NCBI RefSeq assembly: GCF_003144395.1 | Contig: NZ_PENZ01000034.1 | Location: 124,001-188,000, forward strand | Length of the DNA stretch: 64,000 nucleotides | Source: Proteus faecis | GTDB lineage: Bacteria; Pseudomonadota; Gammaproteobacteria; Enterobacterales; Enterobacteriaceae | Direction: 5' to 3' | Shown: positions 8,849 through 17,502 of the stretch, piece by piece | Position numbering within the stretch: the stretch's first letter is position 1 | Layout of the letters: each line of letters starts with the position of its first letter | Program-made: the position numbers and the translations under genes | Notes under the pieces: generated by a model | What the model saw: the letters and a program-made list of their open reading frames with translations, nothing else | Databases searched by the model: none | Told to the model about the DNA's origin: nothing

Positions 8849-9379
8849 ATGAGAGTTTCATCTAGTAATGAACATTTGATAAAGGGAAATAACAATATCA
8901 CTTCTAACGTTAGCGTGGGGGGAGGTTTAGAGAGGCTATTTAATAATTTATCTCAGGTGAAAAATAGCGGCAAAACGTTTTTAGTTGGAGATAAAAAGCT
9001 AAAAAGTGAAAATATTCAATTAATGTGCAATGAGATCCTTCAACGAGTCATTCCCAAAGATGGATCTAGGAAATATGAGTTAATTGGAATAGAGGTTTTG
9101 CCTGATATGGCTAGCTCTAGAGTATCCTACACAAAATCTTCAAAGTCAGTGACTGAGCTGTTTAATATTCTAGAGAATGAACTCAAAAAAGTAAGTGATA
9201 TGGAGTATTCTGTACTAACAATAGCTCAACAAAAAAATGTTGATAAAATTAGGGATACATTTAGTCAGATATCTATTCAAGCTGATAAAAATATCAAATA
9301 CAACTTACATTTAGCTACGAATCTTAATTTAAAGGAACGTATAAAAGCTCTGGGTATCGATAAACTTCACAATAATTAA
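8849..9379 (+). CDS. Hypothetical protein, no recognised family
   Basis: The 176-residue product has no signal peptide or membrane segment. The first 30 residues are rich in Ser, Asn and Gly; the rest looks helical with many Lys, Glu and Asn residues and no cysteine except one near residue 60. I recognise no family or catalytic motif. It sits between ldtE and lpp, adjacent genes in E. coli, so it is an accessory insertion at a conserved junction. It is monocistronic, preceded by a hairpin that overlaps its Shine-Dalgarno and followed by a strong terminator hairpin shared with lpp. A Ser/Asn-rich start is sometimes seen in secreted effectors, but nothing else here supports that. Confidence 0.6.
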   Translation: MRVSSSNEHLIKGNNNITSNVSVGGGLERLFNNLSQVKNSGKTFLVGDKKLKSENIQLMCNEILQRVIPKDGSRKYELIGIEVLPDMASSRVSYTKSSKSVTELFNILENELKKVSDMEYSVLTIAQQKNVDKIRDTFSQISIQADKNIKYNLHLATNLNLKERIKALGIDKLHNN

Positions 9380-9394
9380 TAACCTTTTAAAACC

Positions 9395-9425
9395 AAAGCC
9401 CTAACAATGTTAGGGCTTTGTGATT
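9395..9425. terminator. Bidirectional terminator between the orphan gene and lpp
   Basis: Perfect 11-bp stem AAAGCCCTAAC (9395-9405) / GTTAGGGCTTT (9409-9419) with a 3-base loop. On the minus strand it is followed by GGTTTTAAAA, making it the likely lpp terminator; the plus strand has a weaker T run. Confidence 0.8.
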
Positions 9426-9465
9426 AATGCTTATCTAAAGCTTTTGAGCTTATCAGTGAGTTAAA

Positions 9466-9705
9466 TTACTTTTTATAAGTAGTGACTTGGTTATCTAAAC
9501 GCTGATTTGCACGAGCTGCTTCGTCGTAAGCTGATTTAGCTTCAGCGCGAGCAGATTGTACATCACCACTTAGTTGCTGAACTTGAGTATTCAGACGGCT
9601 TACATCAGAAGAGATTTGATCTAATTGTGCATTATTACTAGAAGAACAACCTGCTAATAAGCCTGAAGCCAGAATTACCGCACCTAGTACAAGTTTCGCT
9701 TTCAT
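9466..9705 (-). CDS. lpp: Major outer membrane (Braun) lipoprotein Lpp
   Basis: Product of 79 residues: signal peptide with lipobox LLAGC (lipidated C20), then 59 mature residues of heptad-repeat helix that form the Lpp trimer, ending in YKK. The terminal Lys is the residue that L,D-transpeptidases link to diaminopimelate in peptidoglycan; the transpeptidase family member ldtE lies 0.8 kb away. The frame is open further upstream, but the ATG at 9705 has an AGAGG Shine-Dalgarno and gives the expected MKAKLVLGA start. Confidence 0.97.
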   Translation of the reverse strand: MKAKLVLGAVILASGLLAGCSSSNNAQLDQISSDVSRLNTQVQQLSGDVQSARAEAKSAYDEAARANQRLDNQVTTYKK

Positions 9706-9790
9706 AGTTACAACCTCTATTATTAGTTTGTGTAAAGGAACAAGTAGCATTTATATGAAACCATTAATAAGTATGGCACATATATAGGAA
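9706..9790 (-). promoter_or_regulatory. lpp leader and probable promoter region
   Basis: Aligning by eye to the E. coli lpp leader puts the transcript start near 9748 (GCTAC on the minus strand), giving a 5' leader of about 43 bases. An AT-rich -10-like element (CATATAA) lies just upstream. No strong -35 is evident, so this is tentative. Confidence 0.35.
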
Positions 9791-9971
9791 AATGCTGGAT
9801 TTATTTACCGCATTCTACTGAACCCATTAGTTGAACAATAGGAAAAATAACACCTAAAACGCAAATTTTCAGTACAAAAAATGCGTGTTATTTCACAAAA
9901 GATTTTTATTCATAATAGTCTGATAGAAAAACATTTTATCTGTATTGTTTTATTGTTACTTATCTTTATCG

Positions 9972-11030
9972 CTATAAAGCGCCACCTAAATTTACTTTTA
10001 TGAAGATAGGTTCTACCTCATTTTTAAACGATTCAAGTGTAAATTTTTGGAAATTAAGATCGTTATACCCTCTAAAGAAGAGTATTCCTCGTTCTAAATC
10101 GGTGAGTGTTGTCCATACTGAAAATTCACTGGTATGAAGTGCTTTTAATGTGTTATGACCCAGTAAAGGATCGATTGTAGAATTTTTAGGGCGATCAAAA
10201 CGGTTCATAATATGAGCCAATTCAACAAGTTGTGTGTCCTGATCAAAAACTTGGTGATAATACGTTGTGTAATAGACAGCACGAATAAATCTATCAACAG
10301 AAGTATCAGAGCTTGGCAATGTTGCTAACGCAATTCCACTATCCGGTTGTTTTACCTTAATATGTCCCAGTGTGCTGGTGGAAATATTAATATTAGAAAG
10401 ATGAGTATAATTATTTAAGTTGGTCAGATGCCATGGAAATAATGGACCATTGGTCATGCAATAAGTCGGATTATCATAAATATGCAATTTCCCTTCTGAA
10501 ACTTCAACAACAATGCAGGCTCCCGTTTTATCATAAAAAGCATAATGGAAAGGGCTGGGTAAATTGTGTAATAGAAATAACTTTTGTGACCAAAATGCCG
10601 TTTTAGGGATGTTTTGTTTTAATTCTTCAACGGTTGCGTATTGTGCTAAAGCCCATTCACCAATTGCTGCTATAGGCACTGAAGTTGCGTAGTTTTCAGG
10701 GCTAATGTCATCGAGTTTTGAATCAGGAAGCATGTTCAAGCTAAAAGAGAGTCCTTCTGTATTGACTCCTTCAAGTACATCTTTTGTTCCTTCTAAATTA
10801 ATTGGCGCTGTAATGGCGATAAAAGGGTATTTAACGGCATATTTTAACCCGGGGGTACCATCGGGGGCATTTTGTTGGAAGGTATGAGCTTTAGGATAAT
10901 ATGCAAATATTGAGGCAGGTTTATCGACTGAAAACTCCATTGTTCTACCATGATAAATGCGATTTTTCTTATCTTTAATAGCAAGGGTAGTACAAGCAAA
11001 AGCATGGGTATTTATTGTGTCATCAGACAT
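9972..11030 (-). CDS. Choloylglycine hydrolase / penicillin V acylase family Ntn-hydrolase
   Basis: The 352-residue product belongs to the linear-amide C-N hydrolases (CBAH family). The likely nucleophile is Cys13, exposed after removal of a short pro-segment (MSDDTINTHAFA). Counting Cys as 1, Arg17 (GRTM) is in place, but the usual Asp20 is Glu (GRTMEF). Later family landmarks are present: MTNGPLFPWHLTNLNNY with the substrate-binding Asn, and DRFIRAVYY with the late Arg. The family includes bile salt hydrolases, penicillin V acylases and some quorum-signal acylases; the substrate cannot be called. There is no signal peptide, so it is probably cytosolic. It lies between lpp and pykF, genes that are adjacent in E. 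coli. Confidence 0.85.
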   Translation of the reverse strand: MSDDTINTHAFACTTLAIKDKKNRIYHGRTMEFSVDKPASIFAYYPKAHTFQQNAPDGTPGLKYAVKYPFIAITAPINLEGTKDVLEGVNTEGLSFSLNMLPDSKLDDISPENYATSVPIAAIGEWALAQYATVEELKQNIPKTAFWSQKLFLLHNLPSPFHYAFYDKTGACIVVEVSEGKLHIYDNPTYCMTNGPLFPWHLTNLNNYTHLSNINISTSTLGHIKVKQPDSGIALATLPSSDTSVDRFIRAVYYTTYYHQVFDQDTQLVELAHIMNRFDRPKNSTIDPLLGHNTLKALHTSEFSVWTTLTDLERGILFFRGYNDLNFQKFTLESFKNEVEPIFIKVNLGGAL

Positions 11031-11140
11031 TTTACATCCTTATTTCACTTACATTAATAAAATAGTTTATTAAAAGCATAGAAGAAATGAGGACAATAAG
11101 AGAGGAAAAATTAGCAGAATAGAAGAAAATATAGGAAGAA

Positions 11141-11172
11141 AAGAAAAAACGCCACGATAACCGTGGCGTTTG
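11141..11172 (-). terminator. Rho-independent terminator of pykF
   Basis: On the minus strand the 8-bp stem ACGCCACG/CGTGGCGT (11149-11156 with 11162-11169) is followed by TTTTTTCTTTT. Confidence 0.88.
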
Positions 11173-11194
11173 AGCTATTGACGTACTATTAAAT

Positions 11195-12607
11195 TTACAG
11201 AACGTGAACAGATGAAGTATTTGTTGTACCGCTATCAACTAGGGCACCAGTAACCATAACAACACGCTCACCAGCGTGAGCTAAACCACTTGCTAATGCT
11301 GCTTCTTTACCAATACGGTAGAAGTCGTCAGTAGAAGCGATTTCGTTAACTAATTGTGTTGTTACACCTTTAACTAATAGTAACTGACGAGCTGTTTCTT
11401 CGTTGTTTGTTAATGCTAAGATTGGTGCGGTTGGGAAATATTTACGGATAGAACGAGCTGATTTACCACCGAAAGTTGCAACAACAATCAGAGGTGCATC
11501 TAAGTTTTCAGCCATTTCTACGGCACCACGACACACTGCTTCTGTTACGCGTAATTTCGCCGCTGTTTGTTTGTAATCAAGACGAGATTGCATGATACGG
11601 TCTGTACGATCACAAATAGTTGCCATGATAGTCACAGCTTCTACCGGGTATTTACCTTTCGCACTTTCACCTGACAACATAACAGCATCAGTACCATCTA
11701 AGATAGCATTTGCAACGTCACCAGCTTCAGCACGAGTAGGGCGTGGATTTTTGATCATGGAATCTAACATTTGCGTCGCAGTGATAACCACTTTACGCGC
11801 AGCGTTACATTTTTCGATCATCATTTTTTGTGCGAAGATAACTTCTTCAACAGGGATCTCAACACCTAAGTCACCACGAGCAACCATGATACCGTCAGAG
11901 GCTTCTAAGATTTCATCAAAATTGTTTAAACCTTCTTGGTTTTCAATTTTTGAGATGATCATAATGTTTTCGCCACCATGTGCTTTTAAGTGAGCACGCA
12001 TCTCTTCAACGTCAGAACGCTTACGAATAAATGATGCAGCAACGAAATCAACGCCTTGTTCGCAACCAAAGATGAGGTCTTGTTTATCTTTTTCAGCTAA
12101 TGCAGGTAAACCAATAGAAACGCCAGGTAAGTTAACACCTTTGTTTTCACCTAGATCACCGTTATTTAAAACTTCACAAACAACTTCTGTATCAGTTACA
12201 GCAGTTACTTTCATGCCGATAAGACCATCATCAACTAAAACGGTGTTACCAACAGTTAAATCTTTAGCGAAACCTTCATAAGTGACGGCAACGCGGTCTT
12301 TGTTACCAACAACAGTTTTGTCTGTAGTAAAAGTGAAAGTTTGACCAGCAACTAAAGTCACATCATTACCACCTTCTAATTTGATGGTACGGATTTCTGG
12401 TCCTTTAGTATCTAATAAGATAGCGGCTTTTTTGCCAGTTTTAGCGCAAATGTTACGCAGGTTTTTAATACGGTTGCCATGCTCTTCATAGTCACCGTGA
12501 GAGAAGTTTAGACGCATTACGTTCATGCCTGCGTCTAGTAATTGATTCAGTTTTTCTTCAGATTCGGTTTTTGGCCCGATGGTGCAAACAATTTTTGTCT
12601 TTTTCAT
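11195..12607 (-). CDS. pykF: Pyruvate kinase I (fructose 1,6-bisphosphate activated type)
   Basis: Product of 470 residues, the length of E. coli PykF. It transfers phosphate from phosphoenolpyruvate to ADP at the end of glycolysis. Visible landmarks are the N-terminal [25 protein letters not shown] and the metal/substrate region [11 protein letters not shown], the signature ATQMLDSM, and the C-terminal SSVHVL as in type I enzymes. It is transcribed alone with a strong terminator and a long 5' region that contains a Cra-like site. Confidence 0.97.
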   Translation of the reverse strand: MKKTKIVCTIGPKTESEEKLNQLLDAGMNVMRLNFSHGDYEEHGNRIKNLRNICAKTGKKAAILLDTKGPEIRTIKLEGGNDVTLVAGQTFTFTTDKTVVGNKDRVAVTYEGFAKDLTVGNTVLVDDGLIGMKVTAVTDTEVVCEVLNNGDLGENKGVNLPGVSIGLPALAEKDKQDLIFGCEQGVDFVAASFIRKRSDVEEMRAHLKAHGGENIMIISKIENQEGLNNFDEILEASDGIMVARGDLGVEIPVEEVIFAQKMMIEKCNAARKVVITATQMLDSMIKNPRPTRAEAGDVANAILDGTDAVMLSGESAKGKYPVEAVTIMATICDRTDRIMQSRLDYKQTAAKLRVTEAVCRGAVEMAENLDAPLIVVATFGGKSARSIRKYFPTAPILALTNNEETARQLLLVKGVTTQLVNEIASTDDFYRIGKEAALASGLAHAGERVVMVTGALVDSGTTNTSSVHVL

Positions 12608-13073
12608 GGCAGTCTATTTAATGGTTGTATTGTAATGGATGAATAAGGATTAATGTCGCTGTTTTCTATTAACAGTATCAGCGTTGCAAAACAGGATGTA
12701 CAAACTCACCTCTAATAGATAAGTTGCGCAACATGTTAATGATTCAGCAACATCATAAAAATCTTGTCACTATTTTGTATCAAAGGTTGGCAGACATCTT
12801 TCATTATAGTCTATCATGATTCATTTGTTCTGTTTTCTAAAGATGCCCGTAAATCAACACGCTGAAACCTTTCAACAAATTTATGTTTCGTATTATAGAG
12901 GTTAATTTCTATGAAGAAAATCGAAAAAAGGTAAATTTCAGTGATATAATCAAAATACAGTGCTGACTGCTTGTTTTTTAAGCATTTTGTTGCGCAATAA
13001 AATATTGCAAGCTAAATTAATGGTTTTGTAGGGTAGTAAGATAAGTAAAAATAAGAATATAGAGAAAGAGAAA
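12608..13073. other. Long intergenic region upstream of pykF
   Basis: About 465 bases between pykF and the tRNA array. Besides the Cra-like site at 12861-12874 it holds a minus-strand TATAAT (12803-12808) that may be the pykF -10, and short AT-rich inverted repeats around 12965-13015. I see no coding potential. Confidence 0.5.
12861..12874 (-). promoter_or_regulatory. Cra (FruR) operator-like site upstream of pykF
   Basis: GCTGAAACCTTTCA closely matches the Cra consensus (GCTGAAACGTTTCA, one difference). It lies about 254 bases upstream of the pykF start and about 53 bases upstream of the TATAAT-like element. Cra repression of pykF is established in E. coli. Confidence 0.55.
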
Positions 13074-13150
13074 TGGTGCGTCCAAGTGGACTCGAACCAC
13101 CGACCCCCACCATGTCAAGGTGGTGCTCTAACCAACTGAGCTATGGACGC
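13074..13150 (-). tRNA. tRNA-Val (anticodon GAC), copy 1
   Basis: Full 77-base cloverleaf on the minus strand, from GCGTCCA to encoded CCA. The anticodon stem-loop CCACC-TTGACAT-GGTGG gives anticodon GAC (valine GUC/GUU). The T arm contains GGTTCGAGTCC. It is the promoter-distal copy of four. Confidence 0.95.
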
Positions 13151-13179
13151 ACTGTATTGAGATGTTGTCGAAAAATAAA

Positions 13180-13256
13180 TGGTGCGTCCAAGTGGACTCG
13201 AACCACCGACCCCCACCATGTCAAGGTGGTGCTCTAACCAACTGAGCTATGGACGC
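13180..13256 (-). tRNA. tRNA-Val (anticodon GAC), copy 2
   Basis: Identical over all 77 bases to copy 1, and separated from it by a 29-base spacer (13151-13179) that recurs exactly between the other copies. Confidence 0.95.
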
Positions 13257-13285
13257 ACTGTATTGAGATGTTGTCGAAAAATAAA

Positions 13286-13362
13286 TGGTGCGTCCAAGTG
13301 GACTCGAACCACCGACCCCCACCATGTCAAGGTGGTGCTCTAACCAACTGAGCTATGGACGC
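13286..13362 (-). tRNA. tRNA-Val (anticodon GAC), copy 3
   Basis: Identical 77-base copy, again with the same 29-base spacer; the repeat unit is 106 bp. Confidence 0.95.
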
Positions 13363-13391
13363 ACTGTATTGAGATGTTGTCGAAAAATAAA

Positions 13392-13468
13392 TGGTGCGTC
13401 CAAGTGGACTCGAACCACCGACCCCCACCATGTCAAGGTGGTGCTCTAACCAACTGAGCTATGGACGC
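13392..13468 (-). tRNA. tRNA-Val (anticodon GAC), copy 4 (promoter-proximal)
   Basis: Identical 77-base copy, first in the direction of transcription. E. coli has two such genes (valV, valW) in the same neighbourhood near mdtK; here there are four. Confidence 0.95.
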
Positions 13469-13489
13469 ATTATCTATTAGGTGACAACG

Positions 13490-13525
13490 GGGACGAATAT
13501 TAACGAGATGATTCGATTCTGGCAA
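13490..13525 (-). promoter_or_regulatory. Promoter of the tRNA-Val array
   Basis: On the minus strand TTGCCA (13520-13525) and TAATAT (13497-13502) are spaced by exactly 17 bases. The sequence after the -10 is GC-rich (CGTCCCCG), the kind of discriminator found at stringently controlled stable-RNA promoters. Transcription would start near 13490. Confidence 0.7.
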
Positions 13526-13616
13526 GAGGAAAAACACAAAATTATATTCAACTGCTCGTATTTAAAGCTATTTGTTGATATTTGTGTCGTTCCTTTGCCT
13601 AAATAACCGTTTTTCT

Positions 13617-14990
13617 TTAACGCTCTGAGCGTAATAACACCACTTCATCAGATTGACGCTGGATCCACCAAATACGGGAACCCATCATAATTGCTGAGGC
13701 AGTTAAACCTAGAATAAAGCCGATCCAGAAACCAGCTGGCCCCATTGCTTCAACAAAGTAATTAGTACGTCCTAATATATAACCAGAAGGCAATCCAATT
13801 ACCCAGTAGGCAATAAAAGTAATGAAAAAGATAGAACGGGTATCTTTATAGCCACGTAATACACCAGAACCAATGACTTGCACAGAGTCTGATAACTGAT
13901 AAAGCGCAGCGAATAACATAAGATGAGACGCTAATGTTACCACTTCAATATTATCGTTATACATTAATGCAATTTTTTCTCTAAAGATGATAGAGAAAAT
14001 CGCGGTACAACTTGCCAACATTAACCCAACAGCAAGTGCTGTAATCGCTGAAGTACGGGCTTGTTCTGTAGATCGTTGACCTAAGTTATGACCAACACGG
14101 ATTGTTGCTGCTATTCCCAATGAAAGCGGGAACATAAACATCAGGGAGCTAAAGTTAAGTGCTATCTGGTGACTTGCAACTGCAGTAACACCTAAAGGTG
14201 AAACTAATAATGCAACAACGGCAAATAGTGTTACCTCAAAGAATAAGGCTAGGCCAACGGGTAAGCCTAAAATTGTAATACGTTTTATCGTGTGGAAATC
14301 AGGACTTACTAAACGTTTCTTTGGCATAACGTCACGTTGTGTCGGTGCTCGACGCACGTAATAACGCATCATTAAGAACATCGCCCAGAATACAGAGGCT
14401 GTTGCAACACCGCAACCAATTCCCCCTAATTGTGGTGCACCAAACTTACCGTAAATAAAGGCATAGTTAACAGGGATATTAATCAATAATCCAATAAAAC
14501 CAATGATCATGCCAGGTTTTGTTTTCGATAATCCCTCACATTGACTTCTCAGTACCTGATAATAGAGGCAACCAGGGGCACCCCACATAATGGCATGTAT
14601 AAATCCAATGGCCTTTTCGGCTAATTCGGGCTCGATATCATGTTGCGCTTCAATAATAAAACGGCAGTTATAAAGAATAGCAATTACCATGATTGATAAG
14701 AAAGTGGCGAGCCAAAAACCTTGCTGTGTACGATTAGCAATGTGTTTTCGTTGTCCTGAACCATTTAATTGTGCAACGATTGGTGTTAAAGCCATTAATA
14801 TGCCTTGACCTAATAAAATCGTTGGTAACCAAATAGACGTACCTACTGCGACTGCCGACATCTCTGTGGCATTTACAGCACCCGCCATGACAGTATCAAC
14901 CACTCCCATTGCTGTTTGGGAAAATTGCGCGATGATAACGGGGATACCGAGAGCAAGTAAGCTACGCGCTTCTTTTATATACTTCTGCAC
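13617..14990 (-). CDS. mdtK: Multidrug efflux MATE transporter MdtK (NorM)
   Basis: Inner-membrane cation-coupled multidrug exporter with about 12 hydrophobic segments. The protein follows E. coli MdtK throughout, for example [29 protein letters not shown] and [18 protein letters not shown]. The frame is open to 15074, but a GTG at 14988-14990 opens (M)QKYIKEAR, matching the MQKYISEAR start of E. coli, gives exactly 457 residues, and has AAGG upstream. I therefore use the GTG. It is divergent from ribE. Confidence 0.93.
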   Translation of the reverse strand: MQKYIKEARSLLALGIPVIIAQFSQTAMGVVDTVMAGAVNATEMSAVAVGTSIWLPTILLGQGILMALTPIVAQLNGSGQRKHIANRTQQGFWLATFLSIMVIAILYNCRFIIEAQHDIEPELAEKAIGFIHAIMWGAPGCLYYQVLRSQCEGLSKTKPGMIIGFIGLLINIPVNYAFIYGKFGAPQLGGIGCGVATASVFWAMFLMMRYYVRRAPTQRDVMPKKRLVSPDFHTIKRITILGLPVGLALFFEVTLFAVVALLVSPLGVTAVASHQIALNFSSLMFMFPLSLGIAATIRVGHNLGQRSTEQARTSAITALAVGLMLASCTAIFSIIFREKIALMYNDNIEVVTLASHLMLFAALYQLSDSVQVIGSGVLRGYKDTRSIFFITFIAYWVIGLPSGYILGRTNYFVEAMGPAGFWIGFILGLTASAIMMGSRIWWIQRQSDEVVLLRSER

Positions 14991-15301
14991 GCATACACCT
15001 TTATTTATTATAAGAAAACGAGAAAGGGAGAGAACAAACGTCGCGTTGTTAAAATGACGTAAAGAGATCCTCAAGACCGCTTATTCTAATGATAAAAGTT
15101 TAATTAGCAACGAAAGAAGTTAGGCTTTTTAAACACAGAATTTTGATAATTTATTAGGGGTTTTTACGCTATATTGAACGGTAATAATCAATAAGGAATA
15201 AATACGGTAATTGTTCCTTTGGATTAATCCGAGCTATGTTATCCTGAATAGCATAAAACCTAAATTGAGTTTACCAGTTTATCGACCCAAGGAGATGTAA
15301 G
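14991..15301. other. mdtK-ribE divergent intergenic region
   Basis: About 310 bases serving both promoters. I see a short palindrome GGATTAATCC (15221-15230) and AT-rich elements. No FMN riboswitch core is evident. Confidence 0.45.
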
Positions 15302-15952
15302 ATGTTTACAGGTATTGTTCAGGGAAAAGGGCGGGTTATTGCTATCGAAGATAAAGGCGATTTTCGTACCCATATCATTGAATTACCCAACGAGTTAGTC
15401 AGCAATTTAGAAACAGGTGCTTCTGTTGCAAATAATGGTTGCTGTTTAACGGTTACTAAAATTGAAGGTACACATATTAGCTTTGATTTAGTGAAAGAGA
15501 CATTACGTTTAACTAACCTTGGTGAATTAAAAGTCGGCTCTGAAGTAAATATTGAGCGAGCGGCTAAATATGGTGATGAAATTGGTGGGCATGTGATGTC
15601 TGGTCATATTGTGACAACGGCTGAAGTCGCCAAAATTATTACGTCAGAGAATAACTTACAAATCTGGTTCCGTATTTTTGATAAAGCATTAATGAAATAT
15701 ATTTTACACAAAGGTTTTATCGGTATTGATGGGATCAGCTTAACTGTTGGCGATGTGGTTAATAACCGTTTTTGTGTACATTTGATTCCTGAAACGCGTG
15801 ATAGAACAACATTAGGTTGTAAACGTCTTGGTGACAAGGTCAATATTGAACTTGATCCGCAAACTCAGGCGATTGTCGATACGGTAGAACGCGTTATGGC
15901 ACAGCAGAAAGCTTTATTAGTGGCAACCGAACAAAATGAAAATAAGGAATGA
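15302..15952 (+). CDS. ribE: Riboflavin synthase alpha chain
   Basis: Product of 216 residues. It dismutates two 6,7-dimethyl-8-ribityllumazine molecules to riboflavin. The two lumazine-binding barrels are visible as repeats: MFTGIVQGKGRV...NNGCCLTV in the first half and GGHVMSGHI...GIDGISLTV in the second. A good Shine-Dalgarno (AAGGAG) precedes the ATG. E. coli calls this gene ribC or ribE; it lies between mdtK and cfa in both. Confidence 0.96.
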   Translation: MFTGIVQGKGRVIAIEDKGDFRTHIIELPNELVSNLETGASVANNGCCLTVTKIEGTHISFDLVKETLRLTNLGELKVGSEVNIERAAKYGDEIGGHVMSGHIVTTAEVAKIITSENNLQIWFRIFDKALMKYILHKGFIGIDGISLTVGDVVNNRFCVHLIPETRDRTTLGCKRLGDKVNIELDPQTQAIVDTVERVMAQQKALLVATEQNENKE

Positions 15953-15995
15953 AACACATAATTAACTATTAATGTGTTGCGCTAAAAATGGCACT

Positions 15996-16036
15996 AAAAA
16001 AGCCAGTTTAATCAATAAACTGGCTTTTTCTTTTTA
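15996..16036. terminator. Bidirectional terminator between ribE and cfa
   Basis: Perfect 14-bp stem AAAAAGCCAGTTTA (15997-16010) / TAAACTGGCTTTTT (16016-16029), AT tracts on both sides; serves the convergent ribE and cfa transcripts. Confidence 0.88.
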
Positions 16037-16043
16037 AGAAAAA

Positions 16044-17198
16044 TCAACGTGGAATTTGTAAGCCACCAATATGTCCTTTAGGGCTTAACATGATTTGCCA
16101 TAATTGAATATCTCTAGCTCTAAATGCACCTGCACACGCATTTAGGTAATAGCTAAACATGCGTTTAAAACGCGGTGTATAATTTGACTCAATATCTGGC
16201 CAGCAGGCTAAAAATCGTTGATACCATGCCATTAAGGTTTTATCGTAATCAGCACCGAAATTGTGCCAATCTTCCATGACGAACTTACCATCTATCGCAT
16301 TTGCAATTTTTTGAATTGAGGGTAAACAACCATTAGGAAATATATATTTACTAATCCAACTATCTACATTCACTTTATCTTGGTTAGAGCCGATAGTGTG
16401 TAATAAAAATAGGCCTTCTTCCTTTAAGTTACGGCGAGCTACATCAAAATAGGTTTCATAGTTTTTAGGTCCTACATGCTCAAACATACCGACTGAAACG
16501 ATACGATCAAATTGTTCATGTAAATCGCGGTAGTCTTCTAAAATAATATTAACATCAAGTCCTTGGCATCGTTCTTGTGCCAATTTCTGTTGTTCAATAG
16601 AAATGGTAACCCCAGTGACAGAAACACCAAAATGTTTTGCCGCATAAGCAGAAAGTCCTCCCCAACCACAGCCAATATCTAGTAAGGTCATTCCAGGTTT
16701 TAGATCTAATTTTCGGCAAATTAAATCTAATTTATGTTCTTGGGCTTGGGCAAGATTATCGGCCTGTTTCCAGTATCCACAGGAATATTGCATATTAGGA
16801 TCAAGCATGGCGATAAATAAATCATTACCGAGATCGTAATGTTCTTTACCTACCATCCATGCTCGTTTTTGTGTTTGTAAATTGAAAAGGCGTGCTGTCG
16901 CAATTCTGAAAATATCATGTAGATTTTTGGGAAGCTTGTTTTCAAGGCCTGCACGTAAAACTTTATGAAAAAATATATCCAGTCGTTCACAATCCCACCA
17001 GCCATCCATATAGCTTTCACCGAGTCCAAGCGAACCTTGCTGTAATACTCTTTTATAAAAATTTTGATTATGAACCTGAATATCATAAGGTTCTGAACCA
17101 TTAACGCGAATATCAGCATGGGTTAATAGTTCGATAGCAATCCTTTTATAAGGATCATTGGAGGTCTTTCGGCCTTCTTCTACACAAGATGTACTCAT
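16044..17198 (-). CDS. cfa: Cyclopropane-fatty-acyl-phospholipid synthase
   Basis: Product of 384 residues. It methylenates double bonds of membrane phospholipid acyl chains with S-adenosylmethionine, typically on entry to stationary phase or at acid pH. The SAM motif LDIGCGWGG is clear, preceded by the Cys of MQYSCGYW and followed by VSVGMFEHVG and the C-terminal RMFSYYLNACAGAFRARDIQ segment. The enzyme is soluble and membrane-associated. It lies between ribE and punC as in E. coli. Confidence 0.96.
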   Translation of the reverse strand: MSTSCVEEGRKTSNDPYKRIAIELLTHADIRVNGSEPYDIQVHNQNFYKRVLQQGSLGLGESYMDGWWDCERLDIFFHKVLRAGLENKLPKNLHDIFRIATARLFNLQTQKRAWMVGKEHYDLGNDLFIAMLDPNMQYSCGYWKQADNLAQAQEHKLDLICRKLDLKPGMTLLDIGCGWGGLSAYAAKHFGVSVTGVTISIEQQKLAQERCQGLDVNIILEDYRDLHEQFDRIVSVGMFEHVGPKNYETYFDVARRNLKEEGLFLLHTIGSNQDKVNVDSWISKYIFPNGCLPSIQKIANAIDGKFVMEDWHNFGADYDKTLMAWYQRFLACWPDIESNYTPRFKRMFSYYLNACAGAFRARDIQLWQIMLSPKGHIGGLQIPR

Positions 17199-17502
17199 AA
17201 ACTCTCCGGCGTAAACTAAGCGGGTTTAGAGACATAAACTAAGAAAGAATGTGCGTAGATAGATATTATTAAAATAGTATTGTGTTCAATATGAATTGAA
17301 CGGATAGAATTAATAAGACAACTAATCTCACATAATCAGCTAATAATTTGTTTAATGCCTCAAAATCCGAAAGGAAAATAGATAAAGCGCTGTTAAGCGT
17401 TTAGAGTAAGTATAGATATGTGAATTATTTTTCTCTATAAAATAAATCGGCCATTTTTTATAAAATAGCCGTTTTGAGAATTCTCTTAAAATAGAGGGGG
17501 GA

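Noticed and set aside
11032..11238. Open frame on the minus strand between pykF and the hydrolase gene
   Set aside because: It overlaps the pykF end and its terminator, has low-complexity Phe/Ser-rich sequence and no homology pattern.
14991..15301. Possible FMN riboswitch before ribE
   Set aside because: The conserved FMN-element motifs are not visible; riboswitch control usually lies at ribB in this group.
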